Assembly: GCA_050247255.1 (NCBI GenBank)
Contig: JBFWUM010000022.1
Span: 3,195 to 67,194, forward strand
Source: JBFWUM01 sp050247255
GTDB taxonomy: Bacteria > Acidobacteriota > Vicinamibacteria > Vicinamibacterales > UBA2999
Direction: 5' to 3'
Length of the DNA stretch: 64,000 bases
The position numbers were made by a program, and so were the translations under genes. Under the pieces are notes generated by a model. It searched no databases. It was not told the origin of the DNA and was given only the letters and a program-made list of their open reading frames with translations. Positions 55,561 through 64,000 of this stretch are shown one piece after another (position 1 is the stretch's first letter; each line of letters opens with the position of its first letter).

Positions 55561-56103
55561 CTACCTGGCCGAGGCCATCTCCTTCCACACGCGGTCGCCG
55601 GCGCGGATGGCGGCGGGCGTGTCGAAGGAGCGTCCCTTCGGCCGCCAGGCGCCCTCGTCCCCGAAGGTCTCGTAGGCCTGGACCATCGTCAAGTGGTCGA
55701 CGATGTCCTGGCGTTCGGCAATCTCGACGGCGTGCTGCAGCTCGTGGCCGAGGGTGGCGGTCAGCCGCAGACGTGAGCGTCCCCAGTCGAGGGAGACAAC
55801 CACGTAGCGCCGGCCGCCGGCGACCCCCATAAACGTCAGGTGGCCGTCGACCCCGCGCGGCAGGTCACGGGTGCTGCGGACGTAGACGATGACGTCGGAG
55901 GCGTTCAGGCGCTCGACCAGCAGCCGGAAGGACGGCGAACGCTGGAGCGCCTCGGTAATCAACACGGCAAGGTCGGGCTCGTTCGTGCGCAGGTGCATGA
56001 CGGCCGACGAGCCATCGGCGGCGCTGGCAATCGGAGCGGCGGCGAGGAAGACGGCGAGGACAACGACAATCGAACAGGAATGACGACGCGAATATGAGGG
56101 CAT
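55561..56103 (-). CDS. Exported protein with an HExxH metallopeptidase-like motif
   Basis: The 180-residue protein has a signal peptide (about residues 1-29, ending PIASAADG) and the motif TLGHELQHAVEIAE, an HExxH zinc site with a hydrophobic helix around it. The third zinc ligand could be the E of the following helix. I do not recognise a named family. It may be a small secreted zinc protease, but activity is inferred from the motif only. Convergent with hslU (3 bp apart). Confidence 0.75.
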   Translation of the reverse strand: MPSYSRRHSCSIVVVLAVFLAAAPIASAADGSSAVMHLRTNEPDLAVLITEALQRSPSFRLLVERLNASDVIVYVRSTRDLPRGVDGHLTFMGVAGGRRYVVVSLDWGRSRLRLTATLGHELQHAVEIAERQDIVDHLTMVQAYETFGDEGAWRPKGRSFDTPAAIRAGDRVWKEMASAR

Positions 56104-56273
56104 GCAGTTCCGCTGGCAAGTTCTCCGCCATGTTAGTGAAGGCACTGCGCGGGTGCATGAAGCGCCGATGAATGCGTGGGTTGCGGATGAAAATCCGGTA
56201 GAATGGCGAGGCGTCACGAGTCAACAACTCTGTCGACGAGATTTCCATCCGGTACAAAGTTGTAACAATTCAC

Positions 56274-57863
<1,590 letters not shown>

Positions 57864-59192
57864 GTGAGCCGTTCGTCGCTCCGCCTCATGGTTATCGTGG
57901 CCGCCGTGCTCCTGTCCGCCTGCGGCAAGAAGGGGCCGCCGCTGGCGCCGATCGTCCGCATCCCGGCGGCGATCGAGACGATCACGCCGCAGCGGGTCGG
58001 CAACGACATCTTCCTGACGCTGACGGTGCCGCGGCTGAACATCGACGGCACCCAGCCGGTCGACATCTTCGAAGTCCGGGTCTACGGCTACACCGGGCGG
58101 ACGCCGCCGCCGCGGAACCGGTTTGCCGAGGCGGGCACGCTGGTGGCGACGATTCCCGTCGCCCCGCCGCCGCCGCCGGTGCCGCCGGGCGAGACGCCGC
58201 CTGCGGCCGCGCCGCCAGCGCCGGCAGGGGCGGCGATCGGCAACGCGATCACCGTGCGCGACACGCTGACGCCCGACGAGTTCCAGCCCGGGCCGGCGCT
58301 GACGACACCGCTGCCGCCGGGCGCTCGCCCGCTGCCGGTGGCTGCGGCGCCGCCGCCGACAGGACCGCTGCGTCGTTACTACATTGCCGTCGGCATCAGC
58401 ACGCGCGGCGACGCCGGACCGCAGCCGGCGCCGATTGAAGTGCCGCTGTTCCCGCTGCCGCAACCGCCGTCAGCACTCGTCCTGCAGGCCACTGCGACCA
58501 GCACCGTGGTGTCATGGGACCGGCCGTACGGGATTCTCGGGTTTCTCTTCGACGCCCCGCTGCCACCGGAGCCGTCGCCGGCGGATGACCCGTTTGCGCC
58601 GCCGCGCCCGGCGGCTGCAGCCGCGGCGGCGCCGGTGTCGCCGGCCGGCCCGATGCTGTTCAACGTCTACCTGACGCGCGGGGCCGTGGCGGCGCCGCCA
58701 GGCCAGCCGGCGCCGCCACCGCGCATGCCGTGGGCCGACGCGCCTCAAGCGCCGCTGAATCCGGCGCCGCTGACGGCGACGCAGTTCGCCGACATCGTCG
58801 ACTTCGGCAGCGAGCGCTGCTACACCGTGCGCTCGCTGCGCGGCACCGCGCCCAACGTGCTCGTCAGCGAGCCGTCGCCCGAAAGGTGCATCACCGCCGT
58901 CGACACGTTCCCGCCGGCGGCGCCGGCCGGGCTGGCGGCGGTGGCTGCGCAGGGCTTGATCAGCCTGATCTGGGAGCCGTCGAGCGACGTCGATCTCGCC
59001 GGCTACCTGATCTTGCGCGGCACCGCCGGCGATGCCACACTGCAGCCGCTGACGCCGATGCCGGTGAACGAGGCGCGGTTCGTCGACGAGGGCGTCACGC
59101 CCGGCCAGCGGTATGCGTACGCCCTGGTCGCGGTCGACACCGCCGGGAATCGAAGCGCCGAGTCAGCCAGGGTCGAAGAAACCGCTCGTTAG
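57864..59192 (+). CDS. Lipoprotein with Pro-rich region and FN3-like domain
   Basis: The 442-residue protein starts with GTG directly after the previous stop and has a lipobox (Leu-Ser-Ala-Cys) followed by GKKGPPLAP, the start pattern of LptM/YifL-like lipoproteins. Long Pro/Ala-rich stretches separate beta-sandwich parts; the C-terminal part (ISLIWEPSSDVDLAGYLILRGTAGD; YAYALVAVDTAGNRSAES) is a fibronectin-type-III-like domain. Probably an envelope protein. Confidence 0.8.
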   Translation: MSRSSLRLMVIVAAVLLSACGKKGPPLAPIVRIPAAIETITPQRVGNDIFLTLTVPRLNIDGTQPVDIFEVRVYGYTGRTPPPRNRFAEAGTLVATIPVAPPPPPVPPGETPPAAAPPAPAGAAIGNAITVRDTLTPDEFQPGPALTTPLPPGARPLPVAAAPPPTGPLRRYYIAVGISTRGDAGPQPAPIEVPLFPLPQPPSALVLQATATSTVVSWDRPYGILGFLFDAPLPPEPSPADDPFAPPRPAAAAAAAPVSPAGPMLFNVYLTRGAVAAPPGQPAPPPRMPWADAPQAPLNPAPLTATQFADIVDFGSERCYTVRSLRGTAPNVLVSEPSPERCITAVDTFPPAAPAGLAAVAAQGLISLIWEPSSDVDLAGYLILRGTAGDATLQPLTPMPVNEARFVDEGVTPGQRYAYALVAVDTAGNRSAESARVEETAR

Positions 59193-59201
59193 GGGAACCG
59201 T

Positions 59202-60082
59202 ATGAAGCTCTTTGTCGACACCGGGAACATCAAGGAAATCGAGGCGCTCGCTGCGATCGGCATCCTCGACGGCGTGACCACCAACCCGTCGCTGATGGCG
59301 AAAGAGGGTGGCGACCCGCGCAAGATTCTCAAGCGCATCTGCGAGATCGTGAAGGGCCCGGTGAGCGGGGAGGTCGTGGCCACCGANNNNNNNNNNNNNN
59401 NNNNNNNNNNNNNNNNNNNNNNNNNNNNNNNNNNNNNNNNNNNNNNNNNNNNNNNNNNNNNNNNNNNNNNNNNNNNNNNNNNNNNNGCATCCTCGACGGC
59501 GTGACCACCAACCCGTCGCTGATGGCGAAAGAGGGTGGCGACCCGCGCAAGATTCTCAAGCGCATCTGCGAGATCGTGAAGGGCCCGGTGAGCGGGGAGG
59601 TCGTGGCCACCGATTACGCCGGCATGCTCAGCGAAGGGCGCGAGATTGCCGCCATCGACGAGCACATGGTGGTCAAGGTGCCGCTGACCAGGGACGGGCT
59701 GCACGCGTGCAAGACGCTCTCGTCGGAAGGGGCGCACGTCAACGTGACGCTCTGCTTCTCGGCGACGCAGGCGTGGCTGGCGGCCAAGGCGGGCGCCTCG
59801 TACATCAGCCCGTTCGTCGGCCGGCTCGACGACATCGGCACGACCGGGATGAACCTCATCCGCGAGATCGTCGACATCTACGACAACTACGACTACCCGA
59901 CCGAGGTGCTCGTCGCCAGCGTCCGCAACCCGATCCACATCGTCGAGGCGGCGCGCATGGGGGCGGACGTCGTCACCGTGCCGGCGGCGGTGATCGAGCA
60001 CTGCTTCAAGCATCCGCTCACCGACATCGGGCTCGAGCGGTTCCTGAAGGACTGGGAGAAGGCGCAGGCCGCCAAGGTGTGA
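59202..60082 (+). CDS. tal: Transaldolase, TalC/MipB type (interrupted by artefactual gap)
   Basis: Removing the Ns and one 127 bp copy restores a continuous 217-residue frame. MKLFVDTGNIKEIEAL, the catalytic lysine K83 in VVKVPLT and the terminal strands match the small fructose-6-phosphate aldolase/TalC group of transaldolases, which move a dihydroxyacetone unit in the pentose phosphate pathway. The end overlaps the carboxylase gene by 4 bp (GTGTGA). Confidence 0.94.
59387..59486. other. Assembly gap flanked by 127 bp duplication
   Basis: 59260-59386 and 59487-59613 are identical over 127 bp. Collapsing to one copy restores the transaldolase frame. Confidence 0.95.
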
Positions 60083-61569
60083 AGCCGCCTACGCCACAGG
60101 CTTCGGCGCGCCGCGGACTGAGCTGCCGCGAGCGGATCGACCTGCTGTTCGATCCCGACACGTTCGAGGAGATCGACGCGCTCGTCACGCACCGCTGCCG
60201 CGACTTCGGCATGGCCGAGCGCGCGGTGCCGGGCGACGGGGTCATCGCGGGATCGGGGCGGATCAACGGCCGGCTCGCCTACGCCTTCGCGCAGGACTTC
60301 AGCGTTTTCGGCGGCTCGCTCTCCGAGACCAACGCCGCCAAGATCGTCAAGATCATGGACGCCGCCATGAAGATGGGGGCGCCGATCATCGGCCTGAACG
60401 ACTCAGGCGGCGCCCGCATCCAGGAAGGGGTCGTCTCGCTCGGCGGCTACGCCGACATCTTCCTGCGCAACACGCTGGCCTCGGGCGTGGTGCCGCAGAT
60501 CTCCGCCATCATGGGCCCGTGCGCCGGCGGCGCCGTCTATTCGCCGGCGATCACCGACTTCACGATCATGGTGAAGGGGTCGTCGTACATGTTCGTCACC
60601 GGACCGGAGGTGATCCGCACCGTCACGCACGAGACGGTGACCAAGGAGCAGCTCGGCGGCGCGATGACGCACAACGAGACGAGCGGTGTCGCCCACTTCG
60701 CCGTCGAGGACGACCGCGAGTGCCTGCTGCTCGTGCGTGAGCTGCTGTCGTTCCTGCCGGGCAACAACGTCGACGATCCGCCGCGCATCGAGAGCGCCGA
60801 TCCGGTGGACCGCGAGGACGCGTCGCTCGACCGCATCGTGCCCGCGGCGCCCAACCAGCCCTACGACATGCACGACGTCCTCCACGCCATCGTCGACGAT
60901 GGGTATTTCCTGGAGGTGCAGCATTACTACGCCACCAACATCCTGGTGGGGTTCGCGCGGCTGGGTGGACAGCCGGTCGGCATCGTCGCCAACCAGCCGG
61001 CCGTGCTCGCCGGCACGCTCGACATCAACGCCTCGGTGAAGGGGGCGCGCTTCGTCCGCTTCTGCGACGCGTTCAACATTCCGCTCGTCACCTTCGAGGA
61101 CGTGCCCGGCTTCCTGCCCGGCACGGTGCAGGAGTTCGGCGGCATCATCCGCCACGGGGCGAAGCTCCTGTTCGCGTTCGCCGAGGCGACCGTCCCGAAG
61201 CTGACGGTGATCACGCGCAAGGCCTACGGTGGTGCCTATTGCGTGATGTCGAGCAAGCACCTGCGCACCGACGTGAACTTTGCGTGGCCGACCGCGGAGA
61301 TCGCGGTGATGGGGGCCGAGGGGGCGGTGAACCTGCTCTATCGGCGCGAGCTCGAAGCGGCCGGCGACGGCGCCGCGGCGCTGCGCGCCGAGAAGGTCGC
61401 CGAGTACCGCGAGAAGTTCGCCAACCCGCGCGTGGCCGCCGAGCGCGGCTTCGTCGACGCCGTCATCCAGCCGCGAGAGACGCGCCGCCGGCTGATTGCC
61501 GCGCTCTCGACACTCGAGACAAAGCGCGACAAGAACCCGCCGAAGAAGCACGGGAACATTCCGCTCTGA
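60079..61569 (+). CDS. Acyl-CoA carboxylase beta (carboxyltransferase) subunit
   Basis: The 496-residue protein has the two crotonase-like halves of biotin-dependent carboxyltransferases (IIGLNDSGGARIQEGVVSLGGYADIF; GPCAGGAVYSPAITDF; GFLPGTVQEFGGIIRHGAKLLFAF), matching propionyl-CoA carboxylase beta or methylmalonyl-CoA decarboxylase alpha subunits. The N-terminus is about 25-30 residues shorter than most; it starts with GTG overlapping the transaldolase stop. No biotin carboxylase or biotin carrier gene lies nearby, so the partners are elsewhere. Confidence 0.92.
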   Translation: MKPPTPQASARRGLSCRERIDLLFDPDTFEEIDALVTHRCRDFGMAERAVPGDGVIAGSGRINGRLAYAFAQDFSVFGGSLSETNAAKIVKIMDAAMKMGAPIIGLNDSGGARIQEGVVSLGGYADIFLRNTLASGVVPQISAIMGPCAGGAVYSPAITDFTIMVKGSSYMFVTGPEVIRTVTHETVTKEQLGGAMTHNETSGVAHFAVEDDRECLLLVRELLSFLPGNNVDDPPRIESADPVDREDASLDRIVPAAPNQPYDMHDVLHAIVDDGYFLEVQHYYATNILVGFARLGGQPVGIVANQPAVLAGTLDINASVKGARFVRFCDAFNIPLVTFEDVPGFLPGTVQEFGGIIRHGAKLLFAFAEATVPKLTVITRKAYGGAYCVMSSKHLRTDVNFAWPTAEIAVMGAEGAVNLLYRRELEAAGDGAAALRAEKVAEYREKFANPRVAAERGFVDAVIQPRETRRRLIAALSTLETKRDKNPPKKHGNIPL

Positions 61570-61571
61570 TC

Positions 61572-62581
61572 ATGCGCATCGCCCTCGCCAACACCCGTCT
61601 TCCGACGTCGCCAGACGACTCAGTGAGTCTGGCGACCGGTGCTGTTGCCGAGGCCGCGCGCCAGGGCGCCGCCCTCATCTGCTTCCCGGAATGTTTCGTC
61701 CCCGGCTATCGCTGGCCGGACGAGCCGGCGCCGCCGCCGGACGCCGCCTTCCTCGCGCGCGCATGGTCGACGATCGCCGATGCCGCGCGCNNNNNNNNNN
61801 NNNNNNNNNNNNNNNNNNNNNNNNNNNNNNNNNNNNNNNNNNNNNNNNNNNNNNNNNNNNNNNNNNNNNNNNNNNNNNNNNNNNNNNNNNGGGCGCCGCC
61901 CTCATCTGCTTCCCGGAATGTTTCGTCCCCGGCTATCGCTGGCCGGACGAGCCGGCGCCGCCGCCGGACGCCGCCTTCCTCGCGCGCGCATGGTCGACGA
62001 TCGCCGATGCCGCGCGCGAGGCACAGATCGGCGTCATCCTCGGCACCGAGCGCGTGACCGACCGCGGGCTGCAGATTGCGGCGCTGGTAATCAATCCTGA
62101 TGGCAGCGACGCCGGCTGGCAGGAGAAGTGCCAGATCGACCCGTCGGAGGAGCAGCTCTATCCGGTGCTCGGCTGCGAGCGGCAGCTGTTCACCATCGGC
62201 CGGCTGACGTTCGGCGTGGCCATCTGCCACGAAGGCTTCCGCTATCCCGAGACCGTGCGCTGGGCGGCGCGGCGCGGCGCCCAAGTGGTGTTCCACCCGT
62301 TCGCGCACAGGGTCGAGCCCGGGCACGTCACCCCGGCGCGCTTCGGCGACGCCACCAACTCCTTTCACGAGGCGGCCATCATGTGCCGCGCCGCGGAGAA
62401 CACCTGCTACGTCGCCTCCGCCACCTGCGCCGGCCCGACGATGACGTCGGCGGTGATTCGCCCCGACGGCAGCGTGCAGTGCCATCAGCCATATGGCCAG
62501 GAAGGGCTGCTGATCGCCGATCTGGACCTCGCGGCCGCCACGCGCCTCCTCGCCTCACGCGCCCGCGTTTCGCCGCTATAA
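61572..62581 (+). CDS. Nitrilase-superfamily amidohydrolase (interrupted by artefactual gap)
   Basis: Collapsing one 127 bp copy and the Ns gives a 260-residue frame. The C-N hydrolase catalytic triad is present: E40 (LICFPECFVPG), K110 (WQEKCQIDPSE) and C143 (VAICHEGFRYPE). Members cleave amides, nitriles or ureido compounds; the substrate here is unknown. It starts 2 bp after the carboxylase gene. Its TAA stop is embedded in a TATAAT that may serve the next gene. Confidence 0.93.
61791..61890. other. Assembly gap flanked by 127 bp duplication
   Basis: 61664-61790 and 61891-62017 are identical over 127 bp. Collapsing to one copy restores the amidohydrolase frame. Confidence 0.95.
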
Positions 62582-62582
62582 T
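62577..62582 (+). promoter_or_regulatory. TATAAT -10 box before nfeD
   Basis: TATAAT lies 12 nt before the nfeD ATG, giving an expected leader of about 5 nt. It overlaps the stop codon of the upstream gene. Confidence 0.5.
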
Positions 62583-62594
62583 CCGCGCATCCCC

Positions 62595-63032
62595 ATGGAA
62601 TGGTGGCATTGGCTCGTCGGCGGCCTGCTGCTGCTCGTCATCGAGCTGGCGACGCCGAGCGGGTTCTTCATCATGTTCTTCGGCCTCGGCGCCCTCACCG
62701 TGGGCGTGCTGATGGTGGCCGGCCTGGTGTCGGGCACCGCGGCCGAATGGCTGCTGTTCACGGCGTTCTCGCTGATGTACCTGGCGCTCTTCCGCCGCCG
62801 CGTGCAGCAGCGGCTCGAACAGCCCGCCGGCGCGGACGTCGATTCGCTCGTCGGCGACCTGGCGGTGCCGCACCAGCGCATCGAGCCGGGGGCCATCGGG
62901 CGCGTCGAGGTGCGCGGCGCCGGGTGGACGGCGCGCAACGTCGGCCCCGGCGCGGTCGACGCCGGGCAGCGCTGCCGCGTCAGCGCCGTGTCCGGGCTCG
63001 AGCTCGCGATTGTCGCGGAGACTTCCGCCTGA
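62595..63032 (+). CDS. nfeD: NfeD-like membrane protein
   Basis: The 145-residue short NfeD protein has two or three transmembrane segments (WLVGGLLLLVIELATPSGFFIMFFGLGALTVGVLMV split by loops) and a C-terminal OB-fold (GAIGRVEVRGAGWTARNV; CRVSAVSGLELAIV). NfeD proteins pair with SPFH/stomatin proteins encoded next door and act in membrane organisation and quality control. The TGA stop is inside a palindromic repeat. Confidence 0.9.
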   Translation: MEWWHWLVGGLLLLVIELATPSGFFIMFFGLGALTVGVLMVAGLVSGTAAEWLLFTAFSLMYLALFRRRVQQRLEQPAGADVDSLVGDLAVPHQRIEPGAIGRVEVRGAGWTARNVGPGAVDAGQRCRVSAVSGLELAIVAETSA

Positions 63033-63074
63033 AGGCGGAAGCCACAGTGGCTTCCGGCTTCAGCCGGAAGGAGG
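63022..63074. repeat. REP-like palindrome doublet between nfeD and the SPFH gene
   Basis: TTCCGCCTGAAGGCGGAA (63023-63040) and TTCCGGCTTCAGCCGGAA (63052-63069) face each other across GCCACAGTGGC. The nfeD stop is in the left unit. The right unit ends in GGAAGGAGG, which forms the ribosome-binding site of the next gene. Confidence 0.9.
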
Positions 63075-63078
63075 ATGC

Positions 63079-63999
63079 ATGGAAGGCGGCCTGATCGTCA
63101 TCGTCCTGATCGCGCTGATTGCGCTGGTCGTCATCGCCAAGACGGCGGTCGTCGTGCCGCAGCAGAGCGCCTACGTCGTCGAGCGCCTCGGGCGCTACGC
63201 CGGCACCCGGAACGCCGGGTTCCACGTCCTCGTGCCGTTCGTCGACGTCATCCGCTACCGCCATTCGCTCAAGGAGATGGCGCTCGACATTCCGGCGCAG
63301 GTCTGCATCACCCGCGACAACGTGCAGGTGCAGGTCGACGGCGTCCTCTACCTGAAGGTGCTCAACCCCGAGCGCGCCTCCTACGGCATTGCCGACTACG
63401 TCTTCGCCATCTCGCAGCTGGCGCAGACGACGCTGCGCAGCGAGGTGGGCAAGATCGACCTCGATCGCACCTTCGAGGAGCGCACCAACATCAACACGTC
63501 GGTCGTCGCCGAGCTCGACAAGGCGACCGAGCCGTGGGGCGTGAAGGTGCTGCGCTACGAGATCAAGAACATCACGCCGCCGGCCGACGTGCTGGCGGCG
63601 ATGGAAAAGCAGATGCGCGCCGAGCGCGAGAAGCGCGCCGTCATCCTGACGTCGGAAGGGCAGCGCGACGCCGCCATCAACAACGCCGAGGGCGAGAAAC
63701 AGCAGGTCATCAAGGCGTCGGAGGCGCGCAAGCAGCAGCAGATCAACGAGGCCGAGGGGCAGGCGGCCGCCATCCTTGCCGTCGCCACCGCCACCGCCGA
63801 AGGCATTCGCCGCGTCGCCGAGGCGACGCGGGCGCCGGGCGGCGATGCCGCCATCCAGCTGCGCGTCGCCGAGCAGTACATCAACGAGTTCGGCAAGGTC
63901 ATCGCCAACGCCGACACGATCATCCTGCCGAGCAACGTTGCCGACGTGGCGTCGATGATCACGACCGCCATGCAGGTGGTCAACCAGCGGAAGGCCTAG
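63079..63999 (+). CDS. SPFH/stomatin-family membrane protein
   Basis: The 306-residue protein has an N-terminal membrane anchor (about residues 4-25), an SPFH/Band-7 domain (VVPQQSAYVVERLGRYAGTRNAGFHVLVPFVD; VDGVLYLKVLNPERASYGI; YEIKNITPPADVLAAMEKQM) and a C-terminal coiled coil rich in Glu/Ala/Gln. It resembles QmcA-type stomatins, partners of NfeD. They form cage-like oligomers in the membrane. The AAGGAGG ribosome-binding site (63068-63074) comes from a repeat. Confidence 0.93.
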   Translation: MEGGLIVIVLIALIALVVIAKTAVVVPQQSAYVVERLGRYAGTRNAGFHVLVPFVDVIRYRHSLKEMALDIPAQVCITRDNVQVQVDGVLYLKVLNPERASYGIADYVFAISQLAQTTLRSEVGKIDLDRTFEERTNINTSVVAELDKATEPWGVKVLRYEIKNITPPADVLAAMEKQMRAEREKRAVILTSEGQRDAAINNAEGEKQQVIKASEARKQQQINEAEGQAAAILAVATATAEGIRRVAEATRAPGGDAAIQLRVAEQYINEFGKVIANADTIILPSNVADVASMITTAMQVVNQRKA

Positions 64000-64000
64000 C

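Noticed and set aside
59260..59613. Tandem gene duplication of transaldolase start
   Set aside because: Identical 127 bp on both sides of Ns at three loci is an assembly overlap, not biology.

Overview
The window looks like chromosomal DNA of an uncultured Acidobacteriota bacterium, probably near the Vicinamibacteria. This is inferred from very high GC, an Oar-type TonB receptor next to stand-alone carboxypeptidase-regulatory-domain proteins, an ECF sigma/Ser-Thr kinase-TPR pair, LpxC and diderm lipoproteins, and abundant short palindromes and 7-8 bp tandem arrays. It is a draft assembly with four 100-N gaps. Three of the gaps (49357-49456, 59387-59486, 61791-61890) are flanked by identical 127 bp copies. 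Deleting the Ns and one copy restores an open frame each time, so those duplications are scaffolding artefacts. The gap at 21087-21186 has no such overlap and hides the 5' end of dprA.

Layout. 0-3.2 kb: edge of a lipoprotein gene, HNH endonuclease, TIG/beta-propeller protein, amino acid permease. 3.3-8.4 kb: uvrA (with a repeat-encoded insertion), lpxC, dihaem cytochrome c. 8.4-13.2 kb: GlxA-type regulator divergent from a SoxC/SoxD-like pair, a VapBC module, an exported two-domain VOC protein. 13.2-21.1 kb: minus-strand sigma-STAS-small protein operon, lysA-tmk, then the minus-strand rplU-rpmA-obgE-nadD-rsfS-comF group and a lipoprotein/TPR pair. 21.2-30.3 kb: dprA-topA-trmFO, a polytopic membrane protein, a hydrolase fold without its serine, xerC, and a MASE1 protein. 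30.4-38.4 kb: carboxypeptidase-regulatory repeat protein, PHP-domain protein and a 1215-residue TonB receptor. 38.5-48.0 kb: regulation (ECF sigma, Ser/Thr kinase-TPR, sigma-54 response regulator and kinase, ABC-F ATPase, HTH-receiver fusion). 48.3-53.5 kb: RpoE-like sigma with anti-sigma factor, envelope proteins, a second permease, a PEGA protein. 53.6-64 kb: hslVU, exported HExxH protein, GAF sigma-54 activator, FN3 lipoprotein, transaldolase, acyl-CoA carboxylase beta subunit, nitrilase-family amidohydrolase, NfeD and an SPFH protein.

Most genes are housekeeping or envelope functions in tight operons with 4 bp ATGA/GTGA overlaps. I found no tRNA, rRNA, transposase, prophage or CRISPR array. 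The distinctive feature is the repeats. One group is REP-like palindromes with an 8 bp stem and 2 nt loop. A second is a GGCACCCC hairpin whose TAG lies in frame at the end of all three upstream genes. A third is a set of short-unit arrays with a different unit at nearly every site, often as facing inverted copies. These repeats lie at gene junctions, supply stop codons and one ribosome-binding site, and encode linkers inside uvrA, topA, an ABC-F ATPase, an anti-sigma factor and probably tmk.
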